A DNA stretch of 45,842 nt from Bacillota bacterium (GTDB taxonomy: Bacteria > Bacillota > Clostridia > Oscillospirales > Ruminococcaceae). Made by a program: the position numbers and the translations under genes. The stretch lies in contig JAEWRN010000041.1 of NCBI GenBank assembly GCA_023460035.1, positions 1 through 45,842 of the forward strand, read 5' to 3'. Positions 1 to 7,719 of the stretch are shown piece by piece. Position 1 is the first letter of the stretch; every line of letters starts with the position of its first letter. The notes beneath the pieces are model-generated. The model was not told where the DNA came from, did not search any database, and saw nothing but the letters and a program-made list of their open reading frames with translations.

Positions 1-79
1 TCAAAAAACTGGCTAAATGGAAATCGAGAACCTGTTTTTCTTGCGCCATATTCGCTATTTTTGGCTTACAACACACCGA

Positions 80-113
80 GAACCCGGTTTATGCTCCTGC
101 GTAAACCGGGTTC
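80..113. terminator. Stem-loop, possible terminator
   Basis: Perfect 12-bp inverted repeat (80-91 with 102-113) around a 10-nt loop. It lies in the gene-free left edge, between whatever lies to the left and the ECF-sigma operon on the minus strand. There is no clear U-tract on either side, so it may be a processing or attenuation hairpin rather than a true terminator. The first ~190 bases hold no convincing gene. Confidence 0.45.
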
Positions 114-125
114 TTCGACATGCTG

Positions 126-159
126 AAGCGGCCTGCAACAGTGCAGGCCGCTTTGTTTT
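126..159 (+). terminator. Rho-independent terminator
   Basis: Ten-bp GC-rich stem (128-137 with 142-151), 4-nt loop, then a T-rich tract (TTTGTTTT) on the plus strand. It fits the end of a plus-strand transcript that starts left of the window. Confidence 0.7.
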
Positions 160-197
160 ACCCGTTTACCATAAAGTTATTCAAAAGCCAGTCAAAC

Positions 198-1025
198 TCA
201 GGCGGCATCCGGCAGGGCAGTTGCCTCGGGTGATGGGGCTTGTGTTGAGGTAGGCTGCGGGGTTTCGCCGGGGTAAAAGTCGACCCGCTGGGTAAGTTCC
301 GCCGCGGTTTCGTTCAGGGCAAAGCTGCCGGTCAAATCCAAGTGGGCGGAAGCCGCGATATTTTCGCTTTCATCCGTTTCGCTCCAGTTGAAGTACAGGT
401 TATCCGGTTTCAGGCCGGCGGCAAGCAGTTTATCCCGCAGTACGCTGCAAGCAGTGGCAAAGCTGGCAGCATCGGCATAGAGCCCGCGCAGGTCAATTGA
501 AATATCCGCACTGTCTGCGCCTGAAAGCTCGTCAAGGGTTACTTCTCTGGGCCGGCGCCAGTCATTAAGGGTGACGGTGGCATACGAGTCATAAACCACT
601 TCGCTGTCTTTTAAAACAGAATAAACCTTATCTTCCAGCTCTTTTGAAAGCCGCTGCTCGGCGGTGTGTTTTTCCGGGCCAAAGTAGGTGACAAAATAAG
701 GGATGGTGGACAGGCCCAAAGCGCTGAATACCAGTACAATGGATAAAAAGAACGATAAGAAGTCGTATTTAATCTGCACGTCGCTGCCCGCAAAGTTGCT
801 GGCAACGACCTCGATGCCAAGAAAAATCAAAATCAGCGGGCAAAGCCTAAAGACCATTGTCAAATCAAACGACGGCCAGAGCAGCGAAGCGCCAATGGCA
901 AGCCCGGTCAAAATCAACGCGGCACCGGCGGTTAGGCTGCCTACCCGGCGCTGCCGGTGCGGGCGTTGTATGGGCTGCGGGTTTGGGGTTTGCTGCTGCG
1001 GGGCCTGCTGTGCGGTATCTGCCAT
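198..1025 (-). CDS. Membrane protein of ECF sigma operon, function unknown
   Basis: A 275-residue protein with a Gln/Pro-rich cytoplasmic N-terminus (about 1-27), three hydrophobic segments (about 28-50, 58-76, 86-110) and a long hydrophilic C-terminal domain (about 112-250) ending in a Pro/Thr-rich tail. The N-terminal half resembles the small membrane modules seen in LiaF/DUF5668-type proteins, but I do not recognise the C-terminal domain. The gene starts one base after the stop codon of the upstream gene and is the last of four tightly packed genes led by an ECF sigma factor. It is therefore probably part of the sigma/anti-sigma envelope response, as effector or extra sensor. That role is inferred from position only. 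Confidence 0.75.
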   Translation of the reverse strand: MADTAQQAPQQQTPNPQPIQRPHRQRRVGSLTAGAALILTGLAIGASLLWPSFDLTMVFRLCPLILIFLGIEVVASNFAGSDVQIKYDFLSFFLSIVLVFSALGLSTIPYFVTYFGPEKHTAEQRLSKELEDKVYSVLKDSEVVYDSYATVTLNDWRRPREVTLDELSGADSADISIDLRGLYADAASFATACSVLRDKLLAAGLKPDNLYFNWSETDESENIAASAHLDLTGSFALNETAAELTQRVDFYPGETPQPTSTQAPSPEATALPDAA

Positions 1026-1026
1026 T

Positions 1027-1581
1027 TCAGTCGTCCCCCTTAAATTCTACAAGCTCGTCCGGCTTTTCCTTTTTGCGCCCGCCGCGCATCAGCCGCAGGC
1101 CAAACATTACCAGCAAAATGGCGACGACAAGGGTGGGCAGGTTGCTGGCAATGCGCCACAGCCAGTTCAGGTCGTACGGCAGCGCATTGAGAAAATTGGC
1201 AAACAGCGACAGGAAGAAGCTATTGTACAGAATATAAACACCGATGACGATGAGCCCAATACCAAGGGCAAGGTGATAGCGGTGTGCAATTTCCTGTGCG
1301 CCTGCGCGGTTGCGCAGTTCTGGCGGCACGATAAAATCATCCGGCTTGGCGGCAGCCTCCTCCGGCGTCATATTGCGAATGGCAAAGGCGTCAAAAAAGG
1401 CAAAAAACCAAATGACCGGCAGCAGAATGCTGAAGAACCACAAATCGAGGAAGCCGGCTACGCCAAGCACGGTCACAAAGGCGGTCATCAGTGAGGCGCC
1501 CCGTTTGGTATAGCCGAGGTACATCTGCCCGGCACCGGGCCAGCAGGCAAAGATGAAAGTGAGGAAGGAACTCTTTTTCAT
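1027..1581 (-). CDS. TM2-like small membrane protein
   Basis: A 184-residue protein whose first 60 residues look like a TM2-type module: an early hydrophobic hairpin with a PGAGQMYLGYTKRG stretch, the small-residue/Gly-Tyr-Leu-Gly pattern typical of TM2 domains. Two more membrane segments follow (about 104-125 and 138-160), then a short basic C-terminus. The start ATG overlaps the stop of the anti-sigma gene by 4 bases (ATGA), so translation is probably coupled. Function is unknown. It shares an operon with an ECF sigma factor, which suggests a part in envelope sensing or remodelling. Confidence 0.75.
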   Translation of the reverse strand: MKKSSFLTFIFACWPGAGQMYLGYTKRGASLMTAFVTVLGVAGFLDLWFFSILLPVIWFFAFFDAFAIRNMTPEEAAAKPDDFIVPPELRNRAGAQEIAHRYHLALGIGLIVIGVYILYNSFFLSLFANFLNALPYDLNWLWRIASNLPTLVVAILLVMFGLRLMRGGRKKEKPDELVEFKGDD

Positions 1582-2096
1582 TTGTCGGTCTCTCCTTTTT
1601 GTGTGAATGAGGCAAAGAAGCTTTCAACAGCATCCGAAATTTGCATATTCAACGTGGTGGCTTCTTGCTCACCGTCGGCAAGATATTTGTTTTTCATTTC
1701 TTCTTTTGCCGTGGCGCTGCGGGTCTGTTCTTGTTTCAGCAGGTAACTGCTGCGGTCAAATTCGCCCTGCTGCAGCGGGGTGCTAACGGCAGAAAACACG
1801 CCGGTCAGCCACAGGCCCAGTGCAAGGCAGGCGGCAAGGCCCACTTTAAGCCCTCGGTTAAAGAAAATAGTGTTGCGTCGTTTTTGAATGCGCTGCATCA
1901 CCGGTTCGGCCACCGGGTGTTCGGGCTGCAACAGCACGTTGTCGGTCAGCAGCGCGGCATATCTGCCACAGCAGCTGTCACAAAACGAAAGGTGCTCGGC
2001 TGCCTCAAGCCTTTGCAGCTCGTCCAGATTTCCGGCAATCAGCGCGGCTAAACCTTCGTCGGTGAAATGGCCCGTTTCATTGTCAAACAGATTCAC
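1578..2096 (-). CDS. Anti-sigma factor with zinc-finger (zf-HC2-like)
   Basis: A 172-residue single-pass membrane protein. The cytoplasmic N-terminus carries the zinc-binding anti-sigma signature H35-x3-C39-x2-C42, typical of anti-sigma domains that hold an ECF sigma factor at the membrane. One transmembrane helix lies at about 82-103, and about 70 extracytoplasmic residues follow, rich in charged residues and free of a known sensor domain. The start overlaps the sigma gene stop by 4 bases, the usual arrangement for a sigma/anti-sigma pair kept at matched levels. The signal it senses is not visible. Confidence 0.85.
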   Translation of the reverse strand: MNLFDNETGHFTDEGLAALIAGNLDELQRLEAAEHLSFCDSCCGRYAALLTDNVLLQPEHPVAEPVMQRIQKRRNTIFFNRGLKVGLAACLALGLWLTGVFSAVSTPLQQGEFDRSSYLLKQEQTRSATAKEEMKNKYLADGEQEATTLNMQISDAVESFFASFTQKGETDK

Positions 2097-2608
2097 GAAA
2101 ATCCTCCTTTCGGTGTCAGCTGTTTTTGCAGCAGCTGTTTTGCACGGTAAAGCTGGGTGTGTACGGTTTTGGGTGGTCGGCCCAGCTGTTTTGCAATTTC
2201 TTCTACCGGCTTCTGCTCTAAAAAATACAACACAGAAACCTGTAAGTAAGGCTCGCGCAGGCTGCGGATCACGCCGGCAATTTCGCCGGACATCACTGTG
2301 TCGACTACAATGTCCTCCGGCGGCGGGGTGGCGTACTGGCTGTACTGCACATCCTCATCGTCATCCGTTAAGTTCACACGCCGGTTGTAAGCACTTTTTA
2401 AATAGTCCTTGGCCTTGTTGGTGGCAATGCGGCACAGCCAGGGCTTTGCGGTTTCGGGCGAACAACTGTCGCGGTGAAGATAGGCGGAAAGAAAGGTGTC
2501 CTGCGTGAGATCCTCGGCAGTCTGTGGGTCTTTGGTCATCTGATAGCATACAGTATATACCAACCTTTGGTATTGCTGTACCAGTTCTTCAAATGCTGTG
2601 TCCCGCAC
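2093..2608 (-). CDS. ECF-family RNA polymerase sigma factor
   Basis: A 171-residue group IV (ECF) sigma-70 factor. Region 2 spans about 5-75 (ELVQQYQRLVYTVCYQMTKD, then DLTQDTFLSAY). Region 4 spans about 110-165 and includes the helix-turn-helix around KPVEEIAKQLGRPPKTVHTQ. Length and the lack of regions 1 and 3 fit the ECF type. The start is a GTG preceded by AAAGGTGG. It heads an operon with its anti-sigma factor and two membrane proteins, so it probably drives an envelope-stress regulon including its own operon. I could not confirm a self-recognised promoter. Confidence 0.92.
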   Translation of the reverse strand: MRDTAFEELVQQYQRLVYTVCYQMTKDPQTAEDLTQDTFLSAYLHRDSCSPETAKPWLCRIATNKAKDYLKSAYNRRVNLTDDDEDVQYSQYATPPPEDIVVDTVMSGEIAGVIRSLREPYLQVSVLYFLEQKPVEEIAKQLGRPPKTVHTQLYRAKQLLQKQLTPKGGFS

Positions 2609-2732
2609 CGCCGCTTCACCACCTTTCTGTGCATGTTACGACCAGGCCGGGGTTGTTTCTTCAAAAAACAGTAAAAAAGTATGAAATCTGGTTAAAATAG
2701 CGCAAACCCGCGCTGACAGGCGCTTTTGACGG

Positions 2733-2773
2733 AAAAAACAGAAAACCGGAAACGGATGGTACCCGCTTCCGGT
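2733..2773 (-). terminator. Terminator of the 2787-3278 gene
   Basis: On the minus strand a 7-bp outer stem (2767-2773 with 2745-2751), extended by partial pairing, is followed by a T-rich tract ending TTTTTT. It sits 14 bases past the stop codon of the upstream gene. Confidence 0.7.
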
Positions 2774-2786
2774 ATAGCAGTACACA

Positions 2787-3278
2787 TCAGCCGAGCAACA
2801 TCCCCAGCCCGCCAAACAGCCCGGCGGAAAGTGCGCCCATAATGACACCGGCAGTCAGCACGCCGCACATTACGGCAAGCACACTGGGCCAGAAATCCAT
2901 GTCCAGCAGGGTGGCGGCAAGGCTGCCTGTCCACGCGCCGGTGCCCGGCAGCGGGATTGCCACAAACAAAAACAGCGCAAAATACAGCCCGCGCCCGGCT
3001 TTTTGCTGCAGCTTGTCGCCGGCCTTCATGCCCTTGTCATAAATGGCCTGAAAAAACCGGCCAAACCCGCCCGGCAGCTTGCAGCACCACAAAAGCACCT
3101 GCTTGCTGAACAGAATAATCACCGGTACCGGCAGCATGTTGCCAATGATGGCGACTAGGTAGGTGCCCAGCAGCGGCAGACCGCTTGCCACACCAACGGG
3201 TATCGCGCCGCGCAGCTCGACAAGCGGCACCATGGAAATAAAAAAGACCCAAAAATATTTTTGAAACAGCGCCAGCAT
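2787..3278 (-). CDS. Small multidrug-export family membrane protein (COG2426-like)
   Basis: A 163-residue integral membrane protein with the conserved early block FISMVPLVELRGAIPVG of the Sm_multidrug_ex (COG2426) family, followed by several hydrophobic segments with Pro/Gly-rich turns (LPVPVIILF; VAIPLPGTGAWTG). These proteins are distantly related to the DedA/SNARE-associated family. Transport of small molecules or lipids is assumed, but the substrate is not known. I chose the ATG at 3278 because GAGG lies 8 bases upstream. A longer open frame to 3329 lacks a ribosome binding site. It appears to be a single-gene transcript with its own terminator. Confidence 0.85.
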   Translation of the reverse strand: MLALFQKYFWVFFISMVPLVELRGAIPVGVASGLPLLGTYLVAIIGNMLPVPVIILFSKQVLLWCCKLPGGFGRFFQAIYDKGMKAGDKLQQKAGRGLYFALFLFVAIPLPGTGAWTGSLAATLLDMDFWPSVLAVMCGVLTAGVIMGALSAGLFGGLGMLLG

Positions 3279-3363
3279 GGTAAAACCTCGTATTCGTAGA
3301 ATTTGCCCCGGCACGCAGCCGGGAAACAAGGACAGTATACCCTATTTTAGGCCGCAGGGCAAA

Positions 3364-3399
3364 TGCATTTTAGGGCGGGTACCCGCCTGAGGCTAAAAT
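3364..3399. repeat. Inverted repeat in intergenic region
   Basis: An interrupted palindrome: CATTTTAG (3364-3371) pairs with CTAAAATG (3392-3399), and a perfect 14-bp palindrome GGCGGGTACCCGCC lies at 3373-3386 between them. It sits between divergent genes, upstream of the galE promoter. It could be a regulator site or an RNA hairpin. No U-tract follows, so a terminator is less likely. Confidence 0.5.
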
Positions 3400-3431
3400 G
3401 GCGTTTGGGGCGAAAAACCATGCGTTACAGC

Positions 3432-3460
3432 TTGCAGGGGGGGGCGGCTTTCGCTATAAT
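3432..3460 (+). promoter_or_regulatory. Promoter of galE
   Basis: TTGCAG (3432-3437), 17-bp spacer and a perfect TATAAT (3455-3460), a sigma-A type promoter. It gives a leader of about 150 bases before galE. The leader has no riboswitch I recognise. A weaker second candidate ends at TACAAT (3576-3581). Confidence 0.75.
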
Positions 3461-3617
3461 AGAAAAGCGGCGGCGCACAGACGATTAATTTTATAAAAAT
3501 TATGGATAAATGTTGCCGCCTGAAAAATACAGATGAAGTATAGGAAAATCCATTTTCATTTGTGCCGCACTGGGGTACAATAAAGAAAATACAGTAATCC
3601 TTGAAGGAGGTTTTACG

Positions 3618-4631
3618 ATGGCGGTACTGGTAAGCGGCGGCGCGGGCTATATTGGCTCGCACACCTGCCTTGCGCTGATTGAGGCAGGGTTTGACGTTTT
3701 GGTTGCAGACAACCTTGTGAACTCATGTGAAGAGGCAGTGGTGCGCACCCGGCGGCTGGCTGGCAAAGAGTTTGGTTTTGTACAAATAAACCTTTGCGAC
3801 GAACAGGCAACCGAGCAGCTGTTCAGCGCGCACCCCGAAATTGACGCGGTCATTCACTTTGCCGGGCTGAAAGCCGTGGGCGAAAGTGTTGCAAAGCCGC
3901 TGGAATATTACGACAACAACATCACTTCAACTTTGGTGCTGCTGAAAACCATGCGCCGCCACGGGGTAAAGCAGTTTGTGTTTTCTTCGTCCGCCACGGT
4001 GTATGGCGACCCGCACACGGTGCCCATCACAGAGGATTTCCCGCTGTCGGCAACGAACCCCTATGGGCAGACAAAGCTGATGATCGAGCAGATGCTGCGC
4101 GATATTCAAAAGGCAGACCCGGCGCTGAATGTTGCCCTGCTGCGCTATTTTAACCCCATTGGGGCACACCCGTCCGGCATGATTGGCGAAGACCCTGCGG
4201 GCATCCCCAACAATTTGGTGCCTTACATTGCGCAGGTTGCAGTGGGCAAGCTGAAACAGGTCAGCGTGTTTGGTGACGATTACAACACGCCCGACGGTAC
4301 CGGCGTGCGTGACTATATCCATGTGATGGACCTTGCAAGCGGGCATGTTGCCGCGCTGCGCAAACTGGCCCAAAAGCCCGGTCTTGTCACCTACAACCTT
4401 GGCACCGGGCACGGCTATTCGGTGTTGGATGTGATTCACGCATACGAAAAAGCCTGTGGCAAAACGCTGCCGTATGTCATTGCCCCGCGCCGCCCCGGCG
4501 ACATTGCCGCCTGCTATGCCGACCCGGCAAAGGCAACCGCAGAGCTGGGCTGGCAGGCAAAGTACGGTATTGAAGAGATGTGCCGCGATTCGTGGAACTG
4601 GCAGTCGAAAAACCCCAATGGGTACCGGTAA
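3618..4631 (+). CDS. galE: UDP-glucose 4-epimerase
   Basis: A 337-residue extended short-chain dehydrogenase that interconverts UDP-glucose and UDP-galactose with bound NAD+ (Leloir pathway and surface glycan precursor supply). The NAD-binding glycine motif GGAGYIG is at 7-13. The catalytic set is Ser124/125 in VFSSSATVYG and Tyr149-x3-Lys153 in NPYGQTK. The conserved RYFNPIGAH and the C-terminal RRPGDIA are also present, and the length is standard. The ATG has an ideal ribosome binding site (GAAGGAGG). A nucleotidyltransferase gene follows under its own promoter, so the two may cooperate in nucleotide-sugar supply. Confidence 0.95.
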   Translation: MAVLVSGGAGYIGSHTCLALIEAGFDVLVADNLVNSCEEAVVRTRRLAGKEFGFVQINLCDEQATEQLFSAHPEIDAVIHFAGLKAVGESVAKPLEYYDNNITSTLVLLKTMRRHGVKQFVFSSSATVYGDPHTVPITEDFPLSATNPYGQTKLMIEQMLRDIQKADPALNVALLRYFNPIGAHPSGMIGEDPAGIPNNLVPYIAQVAVGKLKQVSVFGDDYNTPDGTGVRDYIHVMDLASGHVAALRKLAQKPGLVTYNLGTGHGYSVLDVIHAYEKACGKTLPYVIAPRRPGDIAACYADPAKATAELGWQAKYGIEEMCRDSWNWQSKNPNGYR

Positions 4632-4662
4632 TAACCTTACCGGCGTAAAATTAAATGACAGT

Positions 4663-4694
4663 GAAACCCCGCACCGGTATGGCGCGGGGTTTTT
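4663..4694 (+). terminator. Terminator after galE
   Basis: Stem AAACCCCGC / GCGGGGTTT with a TTTTT tract, 32 bases after the galE stop codon. Confidence 0.85.
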
Positions 4695-4736
4695 GCTGCA
4701 AGCAGTACCCTTTGTGGCAAAATGGTCATGAACTGC

Positions 4737-4765
4737 TTTGCGATTTGCAGCAAAAGGGGTATAAT
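4737..4765 (+). promoter_or_regulatory. Promoter of the nucleotidyltransferase gene
   Basis: TTTGCG (4737-4742), 17-bp spacer, TATAAT (4760-4765). It lies 33 bases before the start codon. Confidence 0.65.
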
Positions 4766-4797
4766 AAGCGAAACAAAGTACGAAAAGGAGTAAGCAG

Positions 4798-5745
4798 ATG
4801 GACAAACCGACTCTTGTTGTAATGGCGGCAGGCATGGGCTCGCGCTATGGCGGGCTAAAGCAGATCGACCCGGTGGGGCCGGGGGGCGAAGTGATTGTGG
4901 ACTATTCGCTGTACGATGCGCGCCGGGCCGGCTTTGAAAAGGTCGTTTTTGTGATTAAAAAAGAAAATGAGGCGGATTTTAAACAGGTAATCGGGCGCCG
5001 GGTGTCCCCCTATTTGCAGCTTGTTTATGTGCCGCAGCAGCTCGACGACCTGCCGGCTGGGTTTGCGGTGCCGGATGGCCGCCAAAAGCCGTGGGGCACC
5101 GCGCATGCGGTATTGGCGGCGCGCGGGGTGGTCGACGGGCCGTTTGCCGTCATCAATGCCGACGATTATTATGGGCGCGAGGCGTTTGAGCAGATTTTTG
5201 CCTATTTGTCCACCCACCCGGATACCGACCGCTGCCAGTACGCGATGGTGGGCTACCACCTGCGCAACACGCTGACAGAAAACGGCCATGTTGCACGCGG
5301 GGTATGCGAGGTGAATGCGGCCGGGGTGCTGCAAAGCGTTACCGAGCACACGCAGATTTGCAAGGACGGCAACGACGCCAAGTTCACCGAGGACGAGGGG
5401 AACACATGGCAGCCGCTGGCCGGGGACGCAACCGTATCGATGAACCTGTGGGGCTTTCAGAAAAGCTTTTTTGCCGCCGCGCAGGCAGGGTTTACCGAAT
5501 TTTTGGCAAAGGCGCTGCCGCAAAACCCGCTGAAAGCCGAATATTATCTGCCCGGCGTTGTCAGTGGGCTGATTGCACAGGGTAAAGCGCAGGTGCAGGT
5601 GCTGAAAAGCGCCGACAAATGGTATGGCGTCACCTATAAAGAGGATAAGCCTGCCGTAGAGCGGGCAGTGCGGGACATGATTGCAAGCGGGCTGTACCCG
5701 CAGCGGCTTTGGGCAGAGCAGCCAGGCGGGTATCATCAAGAGTGA
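4798..5745 (+). CDS. NTP_transferase-fold nucleotidyltransferase
   Basis: A 315-residue protein with the GT-A-like nucleotidyltransferase signature near the N-terminus (MAAGMGSRYGGLKQID, residues 9-24; G-x-G-x-R-x-G-G-x-K). The downstream Asp-rich segment NADDYYG (about 119-125) should bind metal and nucleotide. It lacks the insertions that mark RmlA or GlmU. The family moves an NMP onto a phosphorylated sugar or similar phosphoester, but the substrate cannot be read from the sequence. It sits after galE, which supports a sugar-nucleotide role. The start ATG follows AAAAGGAG, and a bidirectional terminator follows the gene. Confidence 0.85.
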   Translation: MDKPTLVVMAAGMGSRYGGLKQIDPVGPGGEVIVDYSLYDARRAGFEKVVFVIKKENEADFKQVIGRRVSPYLQLVYVPQQLDDLPAGFAVPDGRQKPWGTAHAVLAARGVVDGPFAVINADDYYGREAFEQIFAYLSTHPDTDRCQYAMVGYHLRNTLTENGHVARGVCEVNAAGVLQSVTEHTQICKDGNDAKFTEDEGNTWQPLAGDATVSMNLWGFQKSFFAAAQAGFTEFLAKALPQNPLKAEYYLPGVVSGLIAQGKAQVQVLKSADKWYGVTYKEDKPAVERAVRDMIASGLYPQRLWAEQPGGYHQE

Positions 5746-5751
5746 TTTAAT

Positions 5752-5785
5752 AAAAAAGGGCGCGGCAAAAGCCGCGCCCTTTTTA
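5752..5785. terminator. Bidirectional terminator
   Basis: AAAAAAGGGCGCGGC / GCCGCGCCCTTTTT with a 4-base loop, flanked by A and T runs, so it works for both converging genes (4798-5745 plus and 5812-6936 minus). Confidence 0.9.
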
Positions 5786-5811
5786 GGCTTAAATTGAAAT
5801 TTTGCGATGCT

Positions 5812-6936
5812 TTATACCCGCACCAGCTCGTACGCGCGGCTGCCAAGGCCGATTTTTTCAGCGTGGGCAAGGCAGCTTTTCCAGTTGGTTTCGGGTGAGG
5901 TGTTGGTAAAATGGTCGTGGTGCTCGCAAAAATGCTCTTCGTGCATCTCGTCATCCAGCAGTGAGCCCGGCATCACCGGCATTTTATTGCAGGCGTCTGC
6001 ACAGGCCTGGTCCAGCGCGACGGGGTCAAAGCTGGCAAACATGCCCACGTCGGGGATGATGGGGGCGTCGTTTTCAGCATGGCAATCGCAGTACGGCGAA
6101 ACGTCCATCACCAAACTGATGTGAAACGCAGGGCGCCCGTCCACGACCGCTTTCGAATATTCGGCAATCTTTTTGTTGAGGTCGTCGTTGGCCGAAGCGT
6201 TTTCGTTGTAAATTGCATCAAAATTGCAGGCCCCAAGGCAGCGGCCGCAGCCGACGCATTTGTTGTGGTCAATCGAGGCTTTGCGCTGTTCGTTAAACGA
6301 GATTGCGCCGTGTGCGCAGTTTTTGGCGCAGGTGCGGCAGCCCACACAGGTGTCATGGTCCACACTGGGTTTGCCGGAGTTGTGTTGCTCCATTTTGCCG
6401 CCGCGGCTGCCACAGCCCATGCCGATATTTTTTAAACAGCCGCCAAAGCCGGTGGCCTCGTGCCCTTTAAAATGCGACAGCGAGATGAACACGTCGGCGT
6501 CCATGATGGCACGCCCGATTTTAGCGTTTTGCACCAGCTCGCCGCCGACCACCGGCACCTCAATGTCGTCGGTGCCCTTCAGCCCGTCGGCAATGATCAC
6601 GTTGCAGCCAGTCGAAAACGGGGAAAACCCATTTTCATAAGCGGCGTCAATGTGGTCCAGCGCATTTTTGCGGCGCCCCACGTACAACGTGTTGCAGTCG
6701 GTCAAAAACGGCTTGCCGCCAAGCTCTTTGATCACATCCGCCACCGCCTTGGCGTAGTTGGGGCGCAAAAAGGACAGGTTGCCCGGCTCGCCAAAATGAA
6801 TTTTAATGGCGACCAGTTTGTTGTTCATGTCGATTTCGCCGATCCCGGCCCGGCGGATCAATTTTTGCAGCTTCAGCAGCAGATTGGTCCCCGGCAGCGC
6901 CCGCAGGTCGCTGTAAAACACTTTGTTTTTTTCCAT
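5812..6936 (-). CDS. DUF362 protein with two 4Fe-4S clusters
   Basis: A 374-residue protein with a DUF362 domain (about 1-185 and again near the C-terminus) interrupted by a bacterial ferredoxin module. Two CxxCxxCxxxC motifs, C197-C207 and C227-C237, should bind two 4Fe-4S clusters. No signal peptide is seen, so it is probably cytoplasmic. A His/Cys-rich stretch lies near the C-terminus (EMHEEHFCEHHDHF) and might bind metal. DUF362 ferredoxins are common in anaerobes but their reaction is unknown. The gene is divergent from a MerR regulator and has a 19-bp-spacer promoter with a dyad, so it is very probably the MerR target. Redox or metal/thiol stress is the likely context (inference). Confidence 0.88.
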   Translation of the reverse strand: MEKNKVFYSDLRALPGTNLLLKLQKLIRRAGIGEIDMNNKLVAIKIHFGEPGNLSFLRPNYAKAVADVIKELGGKPFLTDCNTLYVGRRKNALDHIDAAYENGFSPFSTGCNVIIADGLKGTDDIEVPVVGGELVQNAKIGRAIMDADVFISLSHFKGHEATGFGGCLKNIGMGCGSRGGKMEQHNSGKPSVDHDTCVGCRTCAKNCAHGAISFNEQRKASIDHNKCVGCGRCLGACNFDAIYNENASANDDLNKKIAEYSKAVVDGRPAFHISLVMDVSPYCDCHAENDAPIIPDVGMFASFDPVALDQACADACNKMPVMPGSLLDDEMHEEHFCEHHDHFTNTSPETNWKSCLAHAEKIGLGSRAYELVRV

Positions 6937-6998
6937 ACATTATTCTCCCTTGCTGTACGCCGCTTCCTGCGGCGTTTGTTTGGTACGGCCATACCCAA

Positions 6999-7062
6999 GT
7001 GTGCCGCCAGCATACGCGGCACACCCGGCGGTACAGCTTGCAGTTGCATTTGTGCCGCCGGG
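6999..7062 (-). other. Two stem-loops in the DUF362 mRNA leader
   Basis: A 9-bp perfect hairpin (6999-7007 with 7016-7024) adjoins a second with 8-bp arms (CCCGGCGG near 7024-7031 with CCGCCGGG near 7054-7061). Both lie between the MerR-type promoter and the DUF362 start codon, in the transcribed leader. No U-tract follows, so control of stability or translation is more likely than termination. No known riboswitch is recognised. Confidence 0.5.
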
Positions 7063-7073
7063 CTACTACAATA

Positions 7074-7104
7074 AATATAGACCTTAAAGTATGGTTTAAG
7101 TCAA
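7074..7104 (-). promoter_or_regulatory. MerR-type promoter/operator with 19-bp spacer
   Basis: On the minus strand: TTGACT (7104-7099), a 19-bp spacer and TATATT (7079-7074). The spacer holds the dyad CTTAAA-N6-TTTAAG (7083-7100). A spacer longer than 17 bp with a dyad between -35 and -10 is the hallmark of promoters that MerR-family proteins activate by DNA distortion. It points toward the DUF362 gene, and the MerR gene lies immediately on the other side. Confidence 0.82.
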
Positions 7105-7132
7105 GTGCATTTTTAGAAAAGAGGGTAAAACA

Positions 7133-7579
7133 ATGGGGTACAGCATTCGGCAGGTGGTACAGCGCACTGGCATACCGGCCTCCACCTTGCGGTTTTATGA
7201 GGCCAAAGGGTTGCTTGCACCGGTGGGGCGCAACGGCAACGGCGTGCGGGAATACACCGATGCAGACCTTGAAAGGCTGGGGTCAATTACCTGTTTAAAA
7301 AACACGCGCATGCCCATTGAGGAGATACGCCGCTTTATGGAGCTTTGCGGGCAGGGCGACGCCACATTGCAAAAGCGGCGCGACATGGTGCGCGCGCAGC
7401 AGGCCGCGCTGGAAAAACGCATCTGCGAATTACAGGACTACAAAGAGCACATTGACAGCAAGCTGCGCTATTATGACATTGCCTGTGCCACCGGCAGCGA
7501 GGCAGAGGCCAAGCGCCAAGTTTGCTGCGAAAGGGCAAAAACAGCTAAAGTGGAAAGAAAGTCAATAAAAGTTGTGTAG
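7133..7579 (+). CDS. MerR-family transcriptional regulator
   Basis: A 148-residue protein with an N-terminal winged helix-turn-helix of MerR type (YSIRQVVQRTGIPASTLRFYEAKGLL, about 3-28; wing around REYTDADLERL) and a long dimerisation coiled coil (about 78-112, ending DYKEHIDSKLRYYD). The C-terminus has two adjacent cysteines (QVCCERAK, about 131-132), which could be sensing residues. Overall it resembles the AdhR/CueR-length group. The start ATG follows GAGGG. The operator with 19-bp spacer between this gene and the DUF362 gene suggests it activates that gene and may repress itself. The inducer is unknown. Confidence 0.9.
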   Translation: MGYSIRQVVQRTGIPASTLRFYEAKGLLAPVGRNGNGVREYTDADLERLGSITCLKNTRMPIEEIRRFMELCGQGDATLQKRRDMVRAQQAALEKRICELQDYKEHIDSKLRYYDIACATGSEAEAKRQVCCERAKTAKVERKSIKVV

Positions 7580-7622
7580 ATTGAATAAAATTAAAATGTT
7601 TTAAAATTAATATACTGTATAC

Positions 7623-7651
7623 TTGCCTAAAATCGTGAAATCGTATATAAT
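7623..7651 (+). promoter_or_regulatory. Promoter of the AraC-family gene
   Basis: TTGCCT (7623-7628), 17-bp spacer, TATAAT (7646-7651) in an AT-rich stretch. An inverted repeat AAAACCAG ... CTGGTTTT (about 7653-7690) follows in the leader. Confidence 0.7.
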
Positions 7652-7719
7652 AAAACCAGACCTGAAACCCAAAAGAGGAAACTGGTTTTAGCGCTGTTCC
7701 TCAGGCAAGGTGATACGCG

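Noticed and set aside
3927..4835. 302-codon minus-strand frame opposite galE
   Set aside because: Shadow of galE; no ribosome binding site or recognisable domain.
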